Part shown: positions 42,316 to 51,222 of the stretch, one piece after another
Position numbering within the stretch: position 1 is the first letter of the stretch
Layout: each line of letters starts with the position of its first letter
Origin: Candidatus Chlorohelix allophototropha
GTDB lineage: Bacteria > Chloroflexota > Chloroflexia > Chloroheliales > Chloroheliaceae
Reading direction: 5' to 3'
DNA: 64,000 bases
NCBI RefSeq assembly: GCF_030389965.1
Contig: NZ_CP128400.1
Span: 1,240,001 to 1,304,000 of the forward strand
Position numbers and translations under genes: made by a program
The notes under the pieces: generated by a model
Seen by the model: the letters and a program-made list of their open reading frames with translations, nothing else
Database searches by the model: none
What the model was told of the DNA's origin: nothing

Positions 42316-43563
42316 ATGGAACTAAGTGCAAAAGTAATCGGCTTGATGAGCGGTACCAGCGTGGATGGGATTGATGCAGCGCTGGTCGAGTTCTATGAGA
42401 ATCAGACCGGAGAGTTAGGTTTTAAGGTACTCGGTCACTATGAACATCCTCTAGAAGCGAGTTTAAGAAAGTTGACACTGGATGCCTGTGCCTCAAAAAC
42501 CACTACTCAGGAACTGTGCATGCTCAACTTTGCATTGGGCGAGGCTTTTGCCGAAGCGGTTAATAACCTTTTAGGTAAACTGGGTGTGAAAGCGAGTGAG
42601 GTTGACCTAATCGCTTCGCATGGGCAAACCGTATGGCATCAAGTTGAAGCTGACAAACCCCTTTCCACTCTCCAAATTGCCGAACCGGCGGTAATTGCAG
42701 CAAGAACAGGCATTACCACCTCATCAAATTTCAGAGTGGCAGATGTAGCGGTAAATGGGCAAGGTGCACCTTTAGCCTCTTTCTTCGATTACGTTTTTTT
42801 CTCGGACAAGCACAAAACCCGCGCCTTGCAAAACATCGGTGGCATTGGCAATGTTACTTTTTTACCTGCGGGGGGTGGGCATGAAACTGCACGCGCTTTT
42901 GATACTGGACCCGGTAATGTGCTAATCGACTTCGCCGCTGCTTATTATTCCTCCGGGGCATTGAGTTACGACATTGACGGGCAGATGGGGACAAGCGGCA
43001 AAATTGATTATGAGTGGCTGGATAAGCTGCTGGCATACCCTTTCTATGCAACGCAACCGCCCAAATCCACCGGGCGCGAATTGTTCAGCGAAAGTTATTG
43101 GCTTCAATTAAAAGAGGAAGCGTCTGAGCGTAACCTGAGCGGTGCCGATATAATCGCTACCCTTACCGCCCTCACTGCCCATAGCATCGCGTTGTCGGTG
43201 CAACGATTCGGACCGGAAGGTGGCGTTAATGAGCTTATCGTAAGCGGTGGTGGTGGGCGCAACCCTTTCCTGCTAAGGCTTCTAACTGAGGCGTTGGGTG
43301 GGAAAGTGGCAGTAAGACTACACGATGAATTTGGTTTACCCGCCAAGCAGAAAGAGGCGGCTTTCTTTGCCCTCTTTGGTTACGAGCTTTTACGGGCTAG
43401 ACCCGCTAATTTACCGGCATGCACCGGGGCAAGCCACCCTGTATTAATGGGGCAACTTACACCGGGACAAAATTTTTCCGCTTTACTTGCCCGTTTTGCG
43501 GTCAATATGCTGCCCACACCGGCTATACCTTTACAGCATTTATACTTGCTTTCTGACCAATAA
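42316..43563 (+). CDS. anmK: Anhydro-N-acetylmuramic acid kinase
   Basis: 415 residues of the AnmK family, an ASKHA-fold kinase that cleaves the anhydro ring of 1,6-anhydro-MurNAc while phosphorylating it to MurNAc-6-phosphate. Matches include GLMSGTSVDGIDAALVE at the N-terminus, IASHGQTVWH, NIGGIGNVTFLP and DTGPGNVLID. AAAGG precedes the ATG 8 nt away. As the last gene of the NamZ/ABC unit it links uptake to cytosolic peptidoglycan recycling. The next enzyme, MurQ etherase, is not in this window. Confidence 0.92.
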   Translation: MELSAKVIGLMSGTSVDGIDAALVEFYENQTGELGFKVLGHYEHPLEASLRKLTLDACASKTTTQELCMLNFALGEAFAEAVNNLLGKLGVKASEVDLIASHGQTVWHQVEADKPLSTLQIAEPAVIAARTGITTSSNFRVADVAVNGQGAPLASFFDYVFFSDKHKTRALQNIGGIGNVTFLPAGGGHETARAFDTGPGNVLIDFAAAYYSSGALSYDIDGQMGTSGKIDYEWLDKLLAYPFYATQPPKSTGRELFSESYWLQLKEEASERNLSGADIIATLTALTAHSIALSVQRFGPEGGVNELIVSGGGGRNPFLLRLLTEALGGKVAVRLHDEFGLPAKQKEAAFFALFGYELLRARPANLPACTGASHPVLMGQLTPGQNFSALLARFAVNMLPTPAIPLQHLYLLSDQ

Positions 43564-43603
43564 TGAAAAATTGAAATTGACATAAATTCGTCCACTTTTC
43601 CTA

Positions 43604-43632
43604 TTGCATTCTTTTGTTAAAATAGACATAAT
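43604..43632 (+). promoter_or_regulatory. Possible promoter of the pilus-assembly gene
   Basis: TTGCAT (43604-43609) and CATAAT (43627-43632) with a 17-nt spacer, in an AT-rich interval upstream of the CpaB-like gene. Confidence 0.35.
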
Positions 43633-43747
43633 ATATGCAGATTAACATAACCAAAATTATGTGCTTACTAAATTAATTAAAAAGGTACTAAGTGGGGTAA
43701 CCTATTCCTCCTGTAATTGACAAACGGAAAGGAAAAGGGGCAGATTT

Positions 43748-44986
43748 ATGAGAAGGCGTGGACCGCTAGTTCTACTCCTGATACTCTTGATTGGTCTGGT
43801 AGCGGCAGGCGTTATTTTCTTGCTACTTCGCAATAACCAGACTACTACAACTCCAGATGCGGGCGTGGTTGCCACTACCCTACCGGGTGGCGCAACAGCC
43901 GTAACTCCCGGCGCTGGTTTGCCTACAACTGCGGCAGGTCCGACTCCCACTCCGGTTACGGCTAACGTAAAAGTGGTAGTGGTAACTCGCAACTTGTCAG
44001 CTGGAACTCAACTGTTGCCGGATGATTTGGATCTGATTGATAAGTCACGAGCCGAATATGACCCAGATAATGATCTTACCAGCAAAGAACAGGCTTACGG
44101 GCGTATTATCAAAAATCCTATCCTAGCGCGACAGCAATTGAAAAGCGGCGATTTGGTGGATGGCAACTTTTCTACCTATATGAAACAACTGGTATCGGAG
44201 AAGCGCCTAGAACCCGGCAAGAAAGCCTTTGCCTATGCCACTAATGATCTCTCGGCGGCTGCCGGCTTGATTGCTGAAGGCGATTTGGTTGACGTGATTG
44301 CTACTTACGTGTTTGAGCGCAAGGGCGATGAAAACAACGCGGTTGCTGGTAGTAATGCTGCCGCTGCTGCGGGAAGCACTCCTGCAAGTGGTTCATCCTC
44401 AACTACACGCCCGGTAGTGTTGGAAATCAGTACTAAAACCGTGTTGCAAAACGTGCGGGTGCTGAAAGTAATTCGTTTTGGTCCGCCGCTTGAACCGTTC
44501 CGAGGCGATGCCATTCGCTCTACCGCTACTCCGGGTATTGGACTGGATCAGGGTCCCGCACCGCAGCCTACTTCAATTGCGGTAGGTCCCGGTACACCTA
44601 CCCCGATGCCTACCGTCCCGCCTTATGAGGAAAGCGGCAGGCAGTTTGGCACTACTATGATTTTGGTGCTGGCAGTGACCGACCAAGAAGCGGAAGTGTT
44701 GAAGTTCACTCGTGAAGCACGTGTGGCGCTTTCAGCCTCGGTGTTTGCAGGAGTATCCGGTGCTCGCCCGGATGTGCAAACTCAGGTTAGCGCCGACCGC
44801 AATATTCTGGCGACTATTCCGGTGATTCATTTCACTTTGCGCTCTCGTCCGCAAGACCCGACAAACCCGCAAGACCCTTCTATCACCATTGATAAAACCA
44901 GTGGTGTGACTTATAGAACCTTGGTCAGGGACTACGGGTTGCCCATTCCAGAAGCAGTCTTTGCTACAAATCTCAACCAGCGATAG
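43748..44986 (+). CDS. cpaB: Tad/Flp pilus assembly protein RcpC/CpaB
   Basis: 412 residues: N-terminal membrane helix (about 8-27), a Thr/Pro/Gly-rich linker, then an SAF domain (about 78-150; VVTRNLSAGTQLLPDDLDL) and an external RcpC/CpaB region. In diderm bacteria the protein sits at the outer-membrane secretin; here no secretin gene is visible, which fits a monoderm envelope, and the SAF domain may bind peptidoglycan. AAGGGG precedes the ATG. A 341-nt gap separates it from the next pilus gene. Confidence 0.85.
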   Translation: MRRRGPLVLLLILLIGLVAAGVIFLLLRNNQTTTTPDAGVVATTLPGGATAVTPGAGLPTTAAGPTPTPVTANVKVVVVTRNLSAGTQLLPDDLDLIDKSRAEYDPDNDLTSKEQAYGRIIKNPILARQQLKSGDLVDGNFSTYMKQLVSEKRLEPGKKAFAYATNDLSAAAGLIAEGDLVDVIATYVFERKGDENNAVAGSNAAAAAGSTPASGSSSTTRPVVLEISTKTVLQNVRVLKVIRFGPPLEPFRGDAIRSTATPGIGLDQGPAPQPTSIAVGPGTPTPMPTVPPYEESGRQFGTTMILVLAVTDQEAEVLKFTREARVALSASVFAGVSGARPDVQTQVSADRNILATIPVIHFTLRSRPQDPTNPQDPSITIDKTSGVTYRTLVRDYGLPIPEAVFATNLNQR

Positions 44987-45327
44987 GAAAATGAAGGGGA
45001 AGCGGTGGAAAAACATGCTACAGCTTCCCAATATTTAAAGTTGAGAGAGTATCGAGGAAAAGCGGAGACTTTGCTAAGGACAGGCGAGGGCAGAATAGCT
45101 TCGCCTGTCCTACTAGGTTTAAATGCTAATGGTACAAAAGTCATATAGACCAGCGCCTGAAAAGCAAATCTATTGCTTTGCACTATTAAAGGTGCTAAAA
45201 TTTTACTTAAGGCTACAAAACCCTTTTTAAGGGGAGTTTTTGTTGCGTTTTGCTGGAAACCTTGCTTAAGACCTCAATTGAGCAAGAGCGTGTAGATCCG
45301 CCAAATAATTTTTAAGGGAAACTAGTA
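44987..45327 (+). promoter_or_regulatory. Structured interval between CpaB-like and CpaE-like genes
   Basis: Contains a perfect 11-bp hairpin AGGACAGGCGA (45077-45087) / TCGCCTGTCCT (45101-45111) without a T run, and a weaker terminator-like element (CCCTT/AAGGG, 45221-45233, then TTTTT). A 35-codon frame at 45123 lacks a ribosome binding site. The interval probably holds the end of the cpaB transcript and the start of the cpaE unit. Confidence 0.4.
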
Positions 45328-46614
45328 ATGAGTGACTCGCAACAGAAAATACGTCTGTTGGTGGTTGACGATATTGTCGAAACTCGCAATAACCTGATCA
45401 ACCTGCTCTATTTTGAGAAAGATATTGAGGTAATCGGGTCTGCAACCAGCGGCCTTGAAGGTATTGAAACTGCCAAAAAACTCCAGCCTGATATTGTTCT
45501 AATGGATATAAATATGCCTGATATGGATGGCATAACTGCAACAGAACGTATCAAGCAAAACCTGCCAAACATAGCAGTAATAATGATGTCGGTTCAAGGT
45601 GAGCAGGATTACTTGCGAAGGGCAATGCGGGCAGGCGCTAGCGAGTTTTTGGTAAAACCCTTTTCCGGCGATGAGTTAATCAGCAGTATCAGGCACGTTT
45701 ATAGCAGCGAAGTTTCGCGTCGTCGCTTCCCGACGGCAGCCGCTTATCCGGTAGCCGGAACGCCTAGCGCTGATGGTGGTTCTCAGGAAGAACTGGGTAA
45801 GGTAATCAGTATTTTTAGCCCCAAAGGGGGAGTTGGTCGCACCGTTATCATTTCTAATCTAGCGGTAGCAGTCAAACAAATTAGCAAAAAGCGTGTTGCG
45901 TTAGTTGATGGCAGCCTTTTCTTTGGCGATGTCAGCATGATGCTGGATGTGCGACCTGTGAAAACCATCAGTGATTTGCAGGGTAGGGCTGACCAATTAG
46001 ACGCGCAATTGCTTAATGATGTGATGATGTCACACAGCAGTCAGGTTAGAGTGTTGCTGGCTCCGCCTAAACCAGATCAAGCCGAACTGATTACCGCCGA
46101 TGAAATTACCCGTATTTTACAGGAATTGCGGCGTAATTTCGATTATGTATTTGTGGATACTTTCCCCTCACTAAAGGATGAGACCCAACTGGCGATTCTT
46201 GATACCAGCGATACCATCCTTACGATTATGACGTTGGAAATGCCTGCAATTAAGGATATCCGACTTTTTCTTGAAGTTGCCGAGATTCTTGAATATTCGC
46301 GAGACAAAATTGTATTGATCCTAAACCGAGTTGACTCAAAACATGGACTAAAAATAGAAAGCATTGAGTCTACGATACAGCACCCGGTAGCTGCCACAAT
46401 ACCTAGCAGTGGTATTACTGTAACTCTTTCTATAAATCAGGGTACGCCTTTGGTGTTAGATGACCCTAATAATCCGTTTTCCAAAGGTATTGAGGCTATA
46501 GCCCATCGCATTATTGATCAGACTCTCAATGAACGGGCGGATAAAGCGGTAGTTAAGAACGGTGCTAGTACTCCGAAACGTGGCTTATTTGGTTTATTTG
46601 GTGGGAAAAAATAG
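45328..46614 (+). CDS. cpaE: CpaE/TadZ-like protein: receiver domain plus ParA/MinD-type ATPase domain
   Basis: 428 residues. Residues 8-125 are a response-regulator receiver with phosphoacceptor Asp60 (LMDINMP) and Lys110 (LVKPF). Residues 158-410 are a ParA/MinD-like domain with the loop KGGVGRT (166-172): the signature Lys166 is present, but the P-loop Lys before Thr is Arg171. TadZ/CpaE proteins are known for such atypical ATPase sites and localise the pilus machine. AAGGGA precedes the ATG. Confidence 0.9.
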   Translation: MSDSQQKIRLLVVDDIVETRNNLINLLYFEKDIEVIGSATSGLEGIETAKKLQPDIVLMDINMPDMDGITATERIKQNLPNIAVIMMSVQGEQDYLRRAMRAGASEFLVKPFSGDELISSIRHVYSSEVSRRRFPTAAAYPVAGTPSADGGSQEELGKVISIFSPKGGVGRTVIISNLAVAVKQISKKRVALVDGSLFFGDVSMMLDVRPVKTISDLQGRADQLDAQLLNDVMMSHSSQVRVLLAPPKPDQAELITADEITRILQELRRNFDYVFVDTFPSLKDETQLAILDTSDTILTIMTLEMPAIKDIRLFLEVAEILEYSRDKIVLILNRVDSKHGLKIESIESTIQHPVAATIPSSGITVTLSINQGTPLVLDDPNNPFSKGIEAIAHRIIDQTLNERADKAVVKNGASTPKRGLFGLFGGKK

Positions 46615-46679
46615 TAGTTCCAATAACTCTCTATCTTGGGTCAGTTGAAGTTGTAAAAGGGTCTTTGTGAGGTGGTTCA

Positions 46680-48131
46680 GTGTTACTAAGGCGTATTGGT
46701 ACTGGAGATAACAATGATAAAGGCGCTTCTGGAAATGCCGGAAATGCCGCCACACCTTCGAGCAATAGTGCCCCAACAGTTCGTGAGCAAGAACAAAAAT
46801 CAGTATCTAGGTTTGATCGTACTGTCGTTGAGCAGGTTTCAAAACAGGATAAGATAACCTATGAACTTAAGGGCAAGGTTCAGGAACGTTTGGTAGCCGA
46901 ACTTGAGCGCCGAAAGATTTCGCCTACAGAAGAGCGCCAAGTAAGAACAATTACCGATGATATTTTTCAAGAAGTGCTACTTGAAACGCAAGGTGTCACA
47001 TTAAGCCGGGCTGAAAAATCCCTTCTTCTAGATGTAATCCTTGCTGAGATTTTAGGCTATGGTCCTCTGGAAATCCTACTAAGAGATGAAACCGTTACTG
47101 AAGTAATGATAAACGGTCCCAAATCAGTTTATGTTGAGCGAAAAGGCAAGTTGGTTAAAAGCGAGGTAAAGTTCAAGGATGACCAGCATCTGATGCGCAT
47201 TATCGAGCGTATCGTTTCTCCGATTGGTCGTCGCGTAGATGAAAGCTCGCCAATGGTAGATGCGCGTTTGCCCGATGGTAGCCGTGTTAATATCATTATT
47301 CCGCCTCTTTCGCTGATAGGACCAGTAGTTACTATCCGAAAATTCAGCAAAAAGCCTTTGACAATTGAGGACTTGGTACGTTATGGCTCTTTGACTACAC
47401 GTATCGCCGATTTCTTAAGAGCCGCAGTGCTAGCGCGTATGAATATTGTAGTATCAGGCGGTACTGGGTCAGGTAAAACGACGCTATTGAACGTGCTTTC
47501 CGGTTTTATTCCGGATGATGAACGAATTGTTACGGTTGAAAACGCCGCTGAATTGCAGTTACGCCAAGATCATGTGATCACCCTTGAATCTAAGGCGGCA
47601 AATATTGAAGGTAAAGGCGAAGTAACCATTCGAGATTTGGTAATTAACTGCCTCCGAATGCGCCCCGACAGAATAGTAGTCGGGGAGTGCCGTAGCGGTG
47701 AAACGCTGGACATGCTTCAGGCAATGAATACTGGTCATGATGGTTCGCTGACAACTTTACACGCTAACAGTCCTAAAGATGCATTGAGCCGTACCGAAAC
47801 AATGTGCTTAATGGCAGGTATGGATTTGCCGGTACGCGCAATCCGAGAGCAAGTTGCCTCGGCTGTAAATATGATTGTACAGCAGGAGCGTTTAAAAGAC
47901 GGTTCCCGCAAAATCACCAGTATCGCCGAAGTGGATGGTATGGAAGGTGATATTATCAAATTACAGGAAATTTTCCGTTTCGAGCAAACCGGCGTGGATG
48001 AAAACGGGAAAATTATTGGGCAATTGAAGCCAACCGGAGTTCAACCGCGTTGTGTTGAAAAATTCGAGCAGCATAACATCTTCTTACCACCTGATACTTT
48101 TGGTTCGGCGAGTCAGTTGCGGGCATTCTAA
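46680..48131 (+). CDS. cpaF: Tad pilus secretion ATPase CpaF/TadA
   Basis: 483 residues of the GspE/VirB11 superfamily. Walker A is GGTGSGKTTLLN (from about residue 260), the Asp box, Walker B and His box follow (LRMRPDRIVVGECR, THANSPKDAL). It powers extension and, in Tad systems, retraction of Flp pili. The start is GTG at 46680, preceded by GAGG. The N-terminal 60 residues are disordered and rich in Asn, Ala and Ser. Confidence 0.95.
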   Translation: MLLRRIGTGDNNDKGASGNAGNAATPSSNSAPTVREQEQKSVSRFDRTVVEQVSKQDKITYELKGKVQERLVAELERRKISPTEERQVRTITDDIFQEVLLETQGVTLSRAEKSLLLDVILAEILGYGPLEILLRDETVTEVMINGPKSVYVERKGKLVKSEVKFKDDQHLMRIIERIVSPIGRRVDESSPMVDARLPDGSRVNIIIPPLSLIGPVVTIRKFSKKPLTIEDLVRYGSLTTRIADFLRAAVLARMNIVVSGGTGSGKTTLLNVLSGFIPDDERIVTVENAAELQLRQDHVITLESKAANIEGKGEVTIRDLVINCLRMRPDRIVVGECRSGETLDMLQAMNTGHDGSLTTLHANSPKDALSRTETMCLMAGMDLPVRAIREQVASAVNMIVQQERLKDGSRKITSIAEVDGMEGDIIKLQEIFRFEQTGVDENGKIIGQLKPTGVQPRCVEKFEQHNIFLPPDTFGSASQLRAF

Positions 48132-48172
48132 GTAACGCCCAAAACCAGCCTAAATCTGATGGGGAAGTAATA

Positions 48173-49168
48173 ATGAACCAGACCACAATCCTGGTAATAG
48201 TTTTAGTGGTAGTTGTGGTAGCGATCGTCCTGATTTTCATGGCGTTTCGTCTTAGAGGCTCTAAAAATAACGATCTAAAAGAACGCCTCGATAGTTTTAC
48301 CAATACTGATATTGCGCAAACTGTTAAAGATGAAGGACAGTTAGAGGGCGGCGCATCTGCCACTCGCGCTCTTGTTGCGGAAAGAATTGATAAAGTTTTA
48401 AAAGGCAGAAATTTTGCCGACAATATTGCTCGTAATCTTGCAAGAGCCGATTTGAAAATAACCGTTGGGGAATTTTTACTTTTCAAGGTCGCCGGAACGG
48501 GTGCTGGGGTTCTCTTGGGATGGTATTTAGGACGGGGTTTTGGGGTATTTGCGCTTATAGTAGGGCTGGCTGTTGGCATTTTGGGGTTATACGTACCTGA
48601 TATGTACGTTAAAAGGCGCGCCAAGAAGCGTATGAAAACCTTTAATAACCAACTTGGTGATACTATCACTCTGATGGCGAACTCCTTGCGCTCCGGTTAC
48701 AGCCTTTTGCAATCAATGGATTTGATAGCACGCGAAGCTCCCGCACCCATGTCGGATGAATACAAACGGGTCACTCGTGAAGTCGGTTTAGGTCTGAGTA
48801 GTCGCGAGGCACTGGCAAATATGCTTCGGCGCGTACCCAGCGATGACCTCGATTTATTGATTACAGCCATCAATATTCAAAGCGAAGTCGGTGGTAATCT
48901 CTCCCAGATTTTGGATAATATCGGTCATACCATTCGTGAGCGGGTACGTATTAAAGGCGAGATTACGGTATTAACCGCGCAGCAACAATATTCTGGTTAT
49001 ATTCTGTCCGGGTTACCGCTTGCCTTGACTGCGGTGCTGATGTTGATCAACTCAGACTATATTACTAGAATGTTTAAGTGGCCTTGGCTTTGTATGCCTA
49101 TCTGCGGAATTATAATGATTATTGCAGGCTTTTTCGCAATCAAGAAAATTACCGATATAGAGGTCTGA
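48173..49168 (+). CDS. tadB: Tad pilus inner-membrane platform protein TadB
   Basis: 331 residues: an N-terminal membrane helix, two more helices (about 100-145), a cytoplasmic T2SSF domain (NQLGDTITLMANSLRSGYSLLQSM) and C-terminal helices. With TadC it forms the membrane platform that couples the ATPase to pilin assembly. GGGGAAG precedes the ATG. The stop lies 11 nt before the TadC start. Confidence 0.92.
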   Translation: MNQTTILVIVLVVVVVAIVLIFMAFRLRGSKNNDLKERLDSFTNTDIAQTVKDEGQLEGGASATRALVAERIDKVLKGRNFADNIARNLARADLKITVGEFLLFKVAGTGAGVLLGWYLGRGFGVFALIVGLAVGILGLYVPDMYVKRRAKKRMKTFNNQLGDTITLMANSLRSGYSLLQSMDLIAREAPAPMSDEYKRVTREVGLGLSSREALANMLRRVPSDDLDLLITAINIQSEVGGNLSQILDNIGHTIRERVRIKGEITVLTAQQQYSGYILSGLPLALTAVLMLINSDYITRMFKWPWLCMPICGIIMIIAGFFAIKKITDIEV

Positions 49169-49179
49169 GAGGTATTAGT

Positions 49180-50115
49180 ATGCAGGGAATATTACCTGTA
49201 ATAATAGGTGTACTGGTTATAGGTATTGCGATGGCGTTAGCAGCTTATTTTATACTACGTCGCAATCGTCCTGACCTAGTGGAACAACGCCTCGCTGAAT
49301 ATATTGAAAAACCGGTTTCTCTTGAAACGCTTGAACTCGAACAACCTTTCAGGGATCGCGTTATAAGACCGATAATCGCGTTTTTTGCGCGTATCGTTAG
49401 CTCTTTTACCCCTAACGCCACTCAGGATAGGTTGCGCCAGAATTTGGCTATTGCCGGTAACCCCAATAATATGACACCTGCCGATTTTCTGGGAATACGG
49501 TTACTGTCAGCGTTCTTGGTGGGCGGTCTAATAGGAATATTGCTCTTTCTTGCAAATACGCCGATGACTTGGCGTATTCTAGGTCCGGTAATTTTCTTCG
49601 TGTTAGGCTTCATGCTTCCGGTTTACTGGTTGGGCGGTAAGATGAAAAAACGCCGTCGTGCCATTTTGAGAGCGCTTCCCGATGCAATTGATTTGCTTAC
49701 TATCTGCGTTGAGGCTGGTCTTGGTTTTGATCAGGCATTGTTGCGTGTCACTGAGAAATGGGATAATGAACTTGGTAAAGAGTTCAAGCGTATGTTGGCA
49801 GAGCAACGGGTCGGTAAAACACGCCGCGATGCTCTTAAAGAACTAGCAATCCGTTGTGATGTGCAGGAATTAAGTGTTTTCGTAGCTTCTATTGTTCAAG
49901 CTGATCAATTGGGTGTAAGTATGACCAAAGTGTTGCGGATTCAAGCCGATCAGATGCGTATCCGCCGCCGCCAACTGGCAGAAGAACTGGCTCATAAAGC
50001 GCCCATCAAGATGCTTTTCCCTATGGCTTTTCTGATATTGCCGACTATCTATATTGTAATTCTTGGTCCGGTAATCCCAACTGTAGCCAAAGCTATGGGG
50101 TTTAATGTTGAATAA
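49180..50115 (+). CDS. tadC: Tad pilus inner-membrane platform protein TadC
   Basis: 311 residues with the same plan as TadB: N-terminal helix, a pair of helices (about 105-150), a T2SSF domain (RALPDAIDLLTICVEAGLGFDQAL) and a final helix ending in VILGPVIP. A longer frame beginning at 49078 overlaps TadB; the ATG at 49180 follows GAGAGG and is preferred. It is the last gene of the pilus unit and is followed by a terminator. No pilin, prepilin peptidase or secretin gene is in the window. Confidence 0.92.
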   Translation: MQGILPVIIGVLVIGIAMALAAYFILRRNRPDLVEQRLAEYIEKPVSLETLELEQPFRDRVIRPIIAFFARIVSSFTPNATQDRLRQNLAIAGNPNNMTPADFLGIRLLSAFLVGGLIGILLFLANTPMTWRILGPVIFFVLGFMLPVYWLGGKMKKRRRAILRALPDAIDLLTICVEAGLGFDQALLRVTEKWDNELGKEFKRMLAEQRVGKTRRDALKELAIRCDVQELSVFVASIVQADQLGVSMTKVLRIQADQMRIRRRQLAEELAHKAPIKMLFPMAFLILPTIYIVILGPVIPTVAKAMGFNVE

Positions 50116-50129
50116 TTCTGTTACTGTCT

Positions 50130-50166
50130 GCCCGGTCCGCTGCAAACGGTCCGGGCTTATTTTTTG
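50130..50166 (+). terminator. Terminator of the Tad pilus unit
   Basis: GCCCGG (50130-50135) pairs with CCGGGC (50151-50156), extended by CCG/CGG across one mismatch, followed by TTATTTTTTG. Confidence 0.88.
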
Positions 50167-50177
50167 CCTGAAAGCCT

Positions 50178-50525
50178 ATGAAAGTAATTAACAAAACTCG
50201 AAATATTGCGTTGATGAGCAATGGAAAAGTTGCCAATAGTATCTGGACTCGTTTCGTGGGATTGATGGGGCGTAAGACGCTTGAACCGGGGGATGGGCTA
50301 ATTATCATTCCTAACAATAGTGTTCACTGTTTTTTTATGCGTATTCCTATTGATGTGATTTTCGCCGACAAAGCGCATAAGGTAGTGTATATTTCGCATA
50401 ACCTCAAGCCGTGGCGAATCAGCAAGATAGTTCCAAAGGCGCATTATGTAGTGGAGTTGCCCGCTCACACTGCCACCCAAACCGCCACGCAACTTGGTGA
50501 TTTACTGGAATGGCAGGAAAATTAG
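50178..50525 (+). CDS. DUF192 (UPF0127) family protein
   Basis: 115 residues matching DUF192: RFVGLMGRKTLEPGDGLIIIP, NSVHCFFMRIPIDVIFAD and a C-terminal VVELPAHTA segment. The family is widespread, small and beta-rich; its function is not settled. Many members carry a signal peptide, but this one does not. It lies 1 nt before comF and is probably co-transcribed. The ribosome binding site is weak. Confidence 0.85.
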   Translation: MKVINKTRNIALMSNGKVANSIWTRFVGLMGRKTLEPGDGLIIIPNNSVHCFFMRIPIDVIFADKAHKVVYISHNLKPWRISKIVPKAHYVVELPAHTATQTATQLGDLLEWQEN

Positions 50526-50526
50526 C

Positions 50527-51222
50527 ATGAAACTGACAGGCATATTGGTGGATTTTTTCTTTCCGCCACGCTGCCTTGTTTGCGGTAAACTCGGTCAATG
50601 GCTTCATCCTGATTGCCGAAAATCACTTCCTTATATATCACAACCTTATTGCCCGGTTTGTGGTGCGCCCCTTAACGGTTCGCGCTGTTATAGTGCACTC
50701 TGCAACATGCCCTCACGCTATTTGGATGCAGCGGGCAGCGTTTTTATGCACACCGGCACAATTCGCCAGTCGGTTTTAAAGCTGAAATATCGGGGTGTGC
50801 GGGCGTTGGCAGGCGTATTGGGGGCAGAAATGGCAGTGGTAATTAACCGGCAGGGCTGGCAGGATTCAGATTTGTTAGTGCCAGTACCGTTGCATAGCAC
50901 CCACTTACGAAAGCGGGGCTATAATCAGGCAGGGTTATTGGCACAAAGTATCCGCGTAGTTTGCAAGCTGAAGCTAGATGAAATGCATCTGGTAAGGGTT
51001 CGGCAAACTCGCTCACAGGTGGGTTTGGGCTTGTACGAACGCGCGGAGAATGTAGCCAATGCCTTTGAGTGGCGTGGCGCTTCACTCGCCGGAAAAAACA
51101 TTTTACTGGTGGATGATGTATGTACAACCGGTGCAACGTTAAATGCTTGCGGTACGGTTTTGAAAGGGGCGGGAGCTAACCTCGTCCGAGCTATAACTTT
51201 GACCCGTGAGGTAAAGCATTAG
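50527..51222 (+). CDS. comF: ComF-family phosphoribosyltransferase-like protein
   Basis: 231 residues: an N-terminal zinc-finger-like region with CLVCGKLGQWLHPDC and CPVCGAP, then a type I phosphoribosyltransferase fold with the PRPP motif ILLVDDVCTTGAT. ComF proteins are needed for DNA uptake during natural competence in several bacteria, but they are also present in non-competent ones. The ATG at 50527 lies directly after the DUF192 stop; an in-frame ATG at 50494 would overlap it. The 3' end overlaps the convergent methyltransferase gene by 4 nt. Confidence 0.9.
   Translation: MKLTGILVDFFFPPRCLVCGKLGQWLHPDCRKSLPYISQPYCPVCGAPLNGSRCYSALCNMPSRYLDAAGSVFMHTGTIRQSVLKLKYRGVRALAGVLGAEMAVVINRQGWQDSDLLVPVPLHSTHLRKRGYNQAGLLAQSIRVVCKLKLDEMHLVRVRQTRSQVGLGLYERAENVANAFEWRGASLAGKNILLVDDVCTTGATLNACGTVLKGAGANLVRAITLTREVKH

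Noticed and set aside
45123-45230. 35-codon frame (MLMVQKSYRPAPEK...) between cpaB and cpaE
   Set aside because: No ribosome binding site and it runs into the terminator-like element; no sign of coding.
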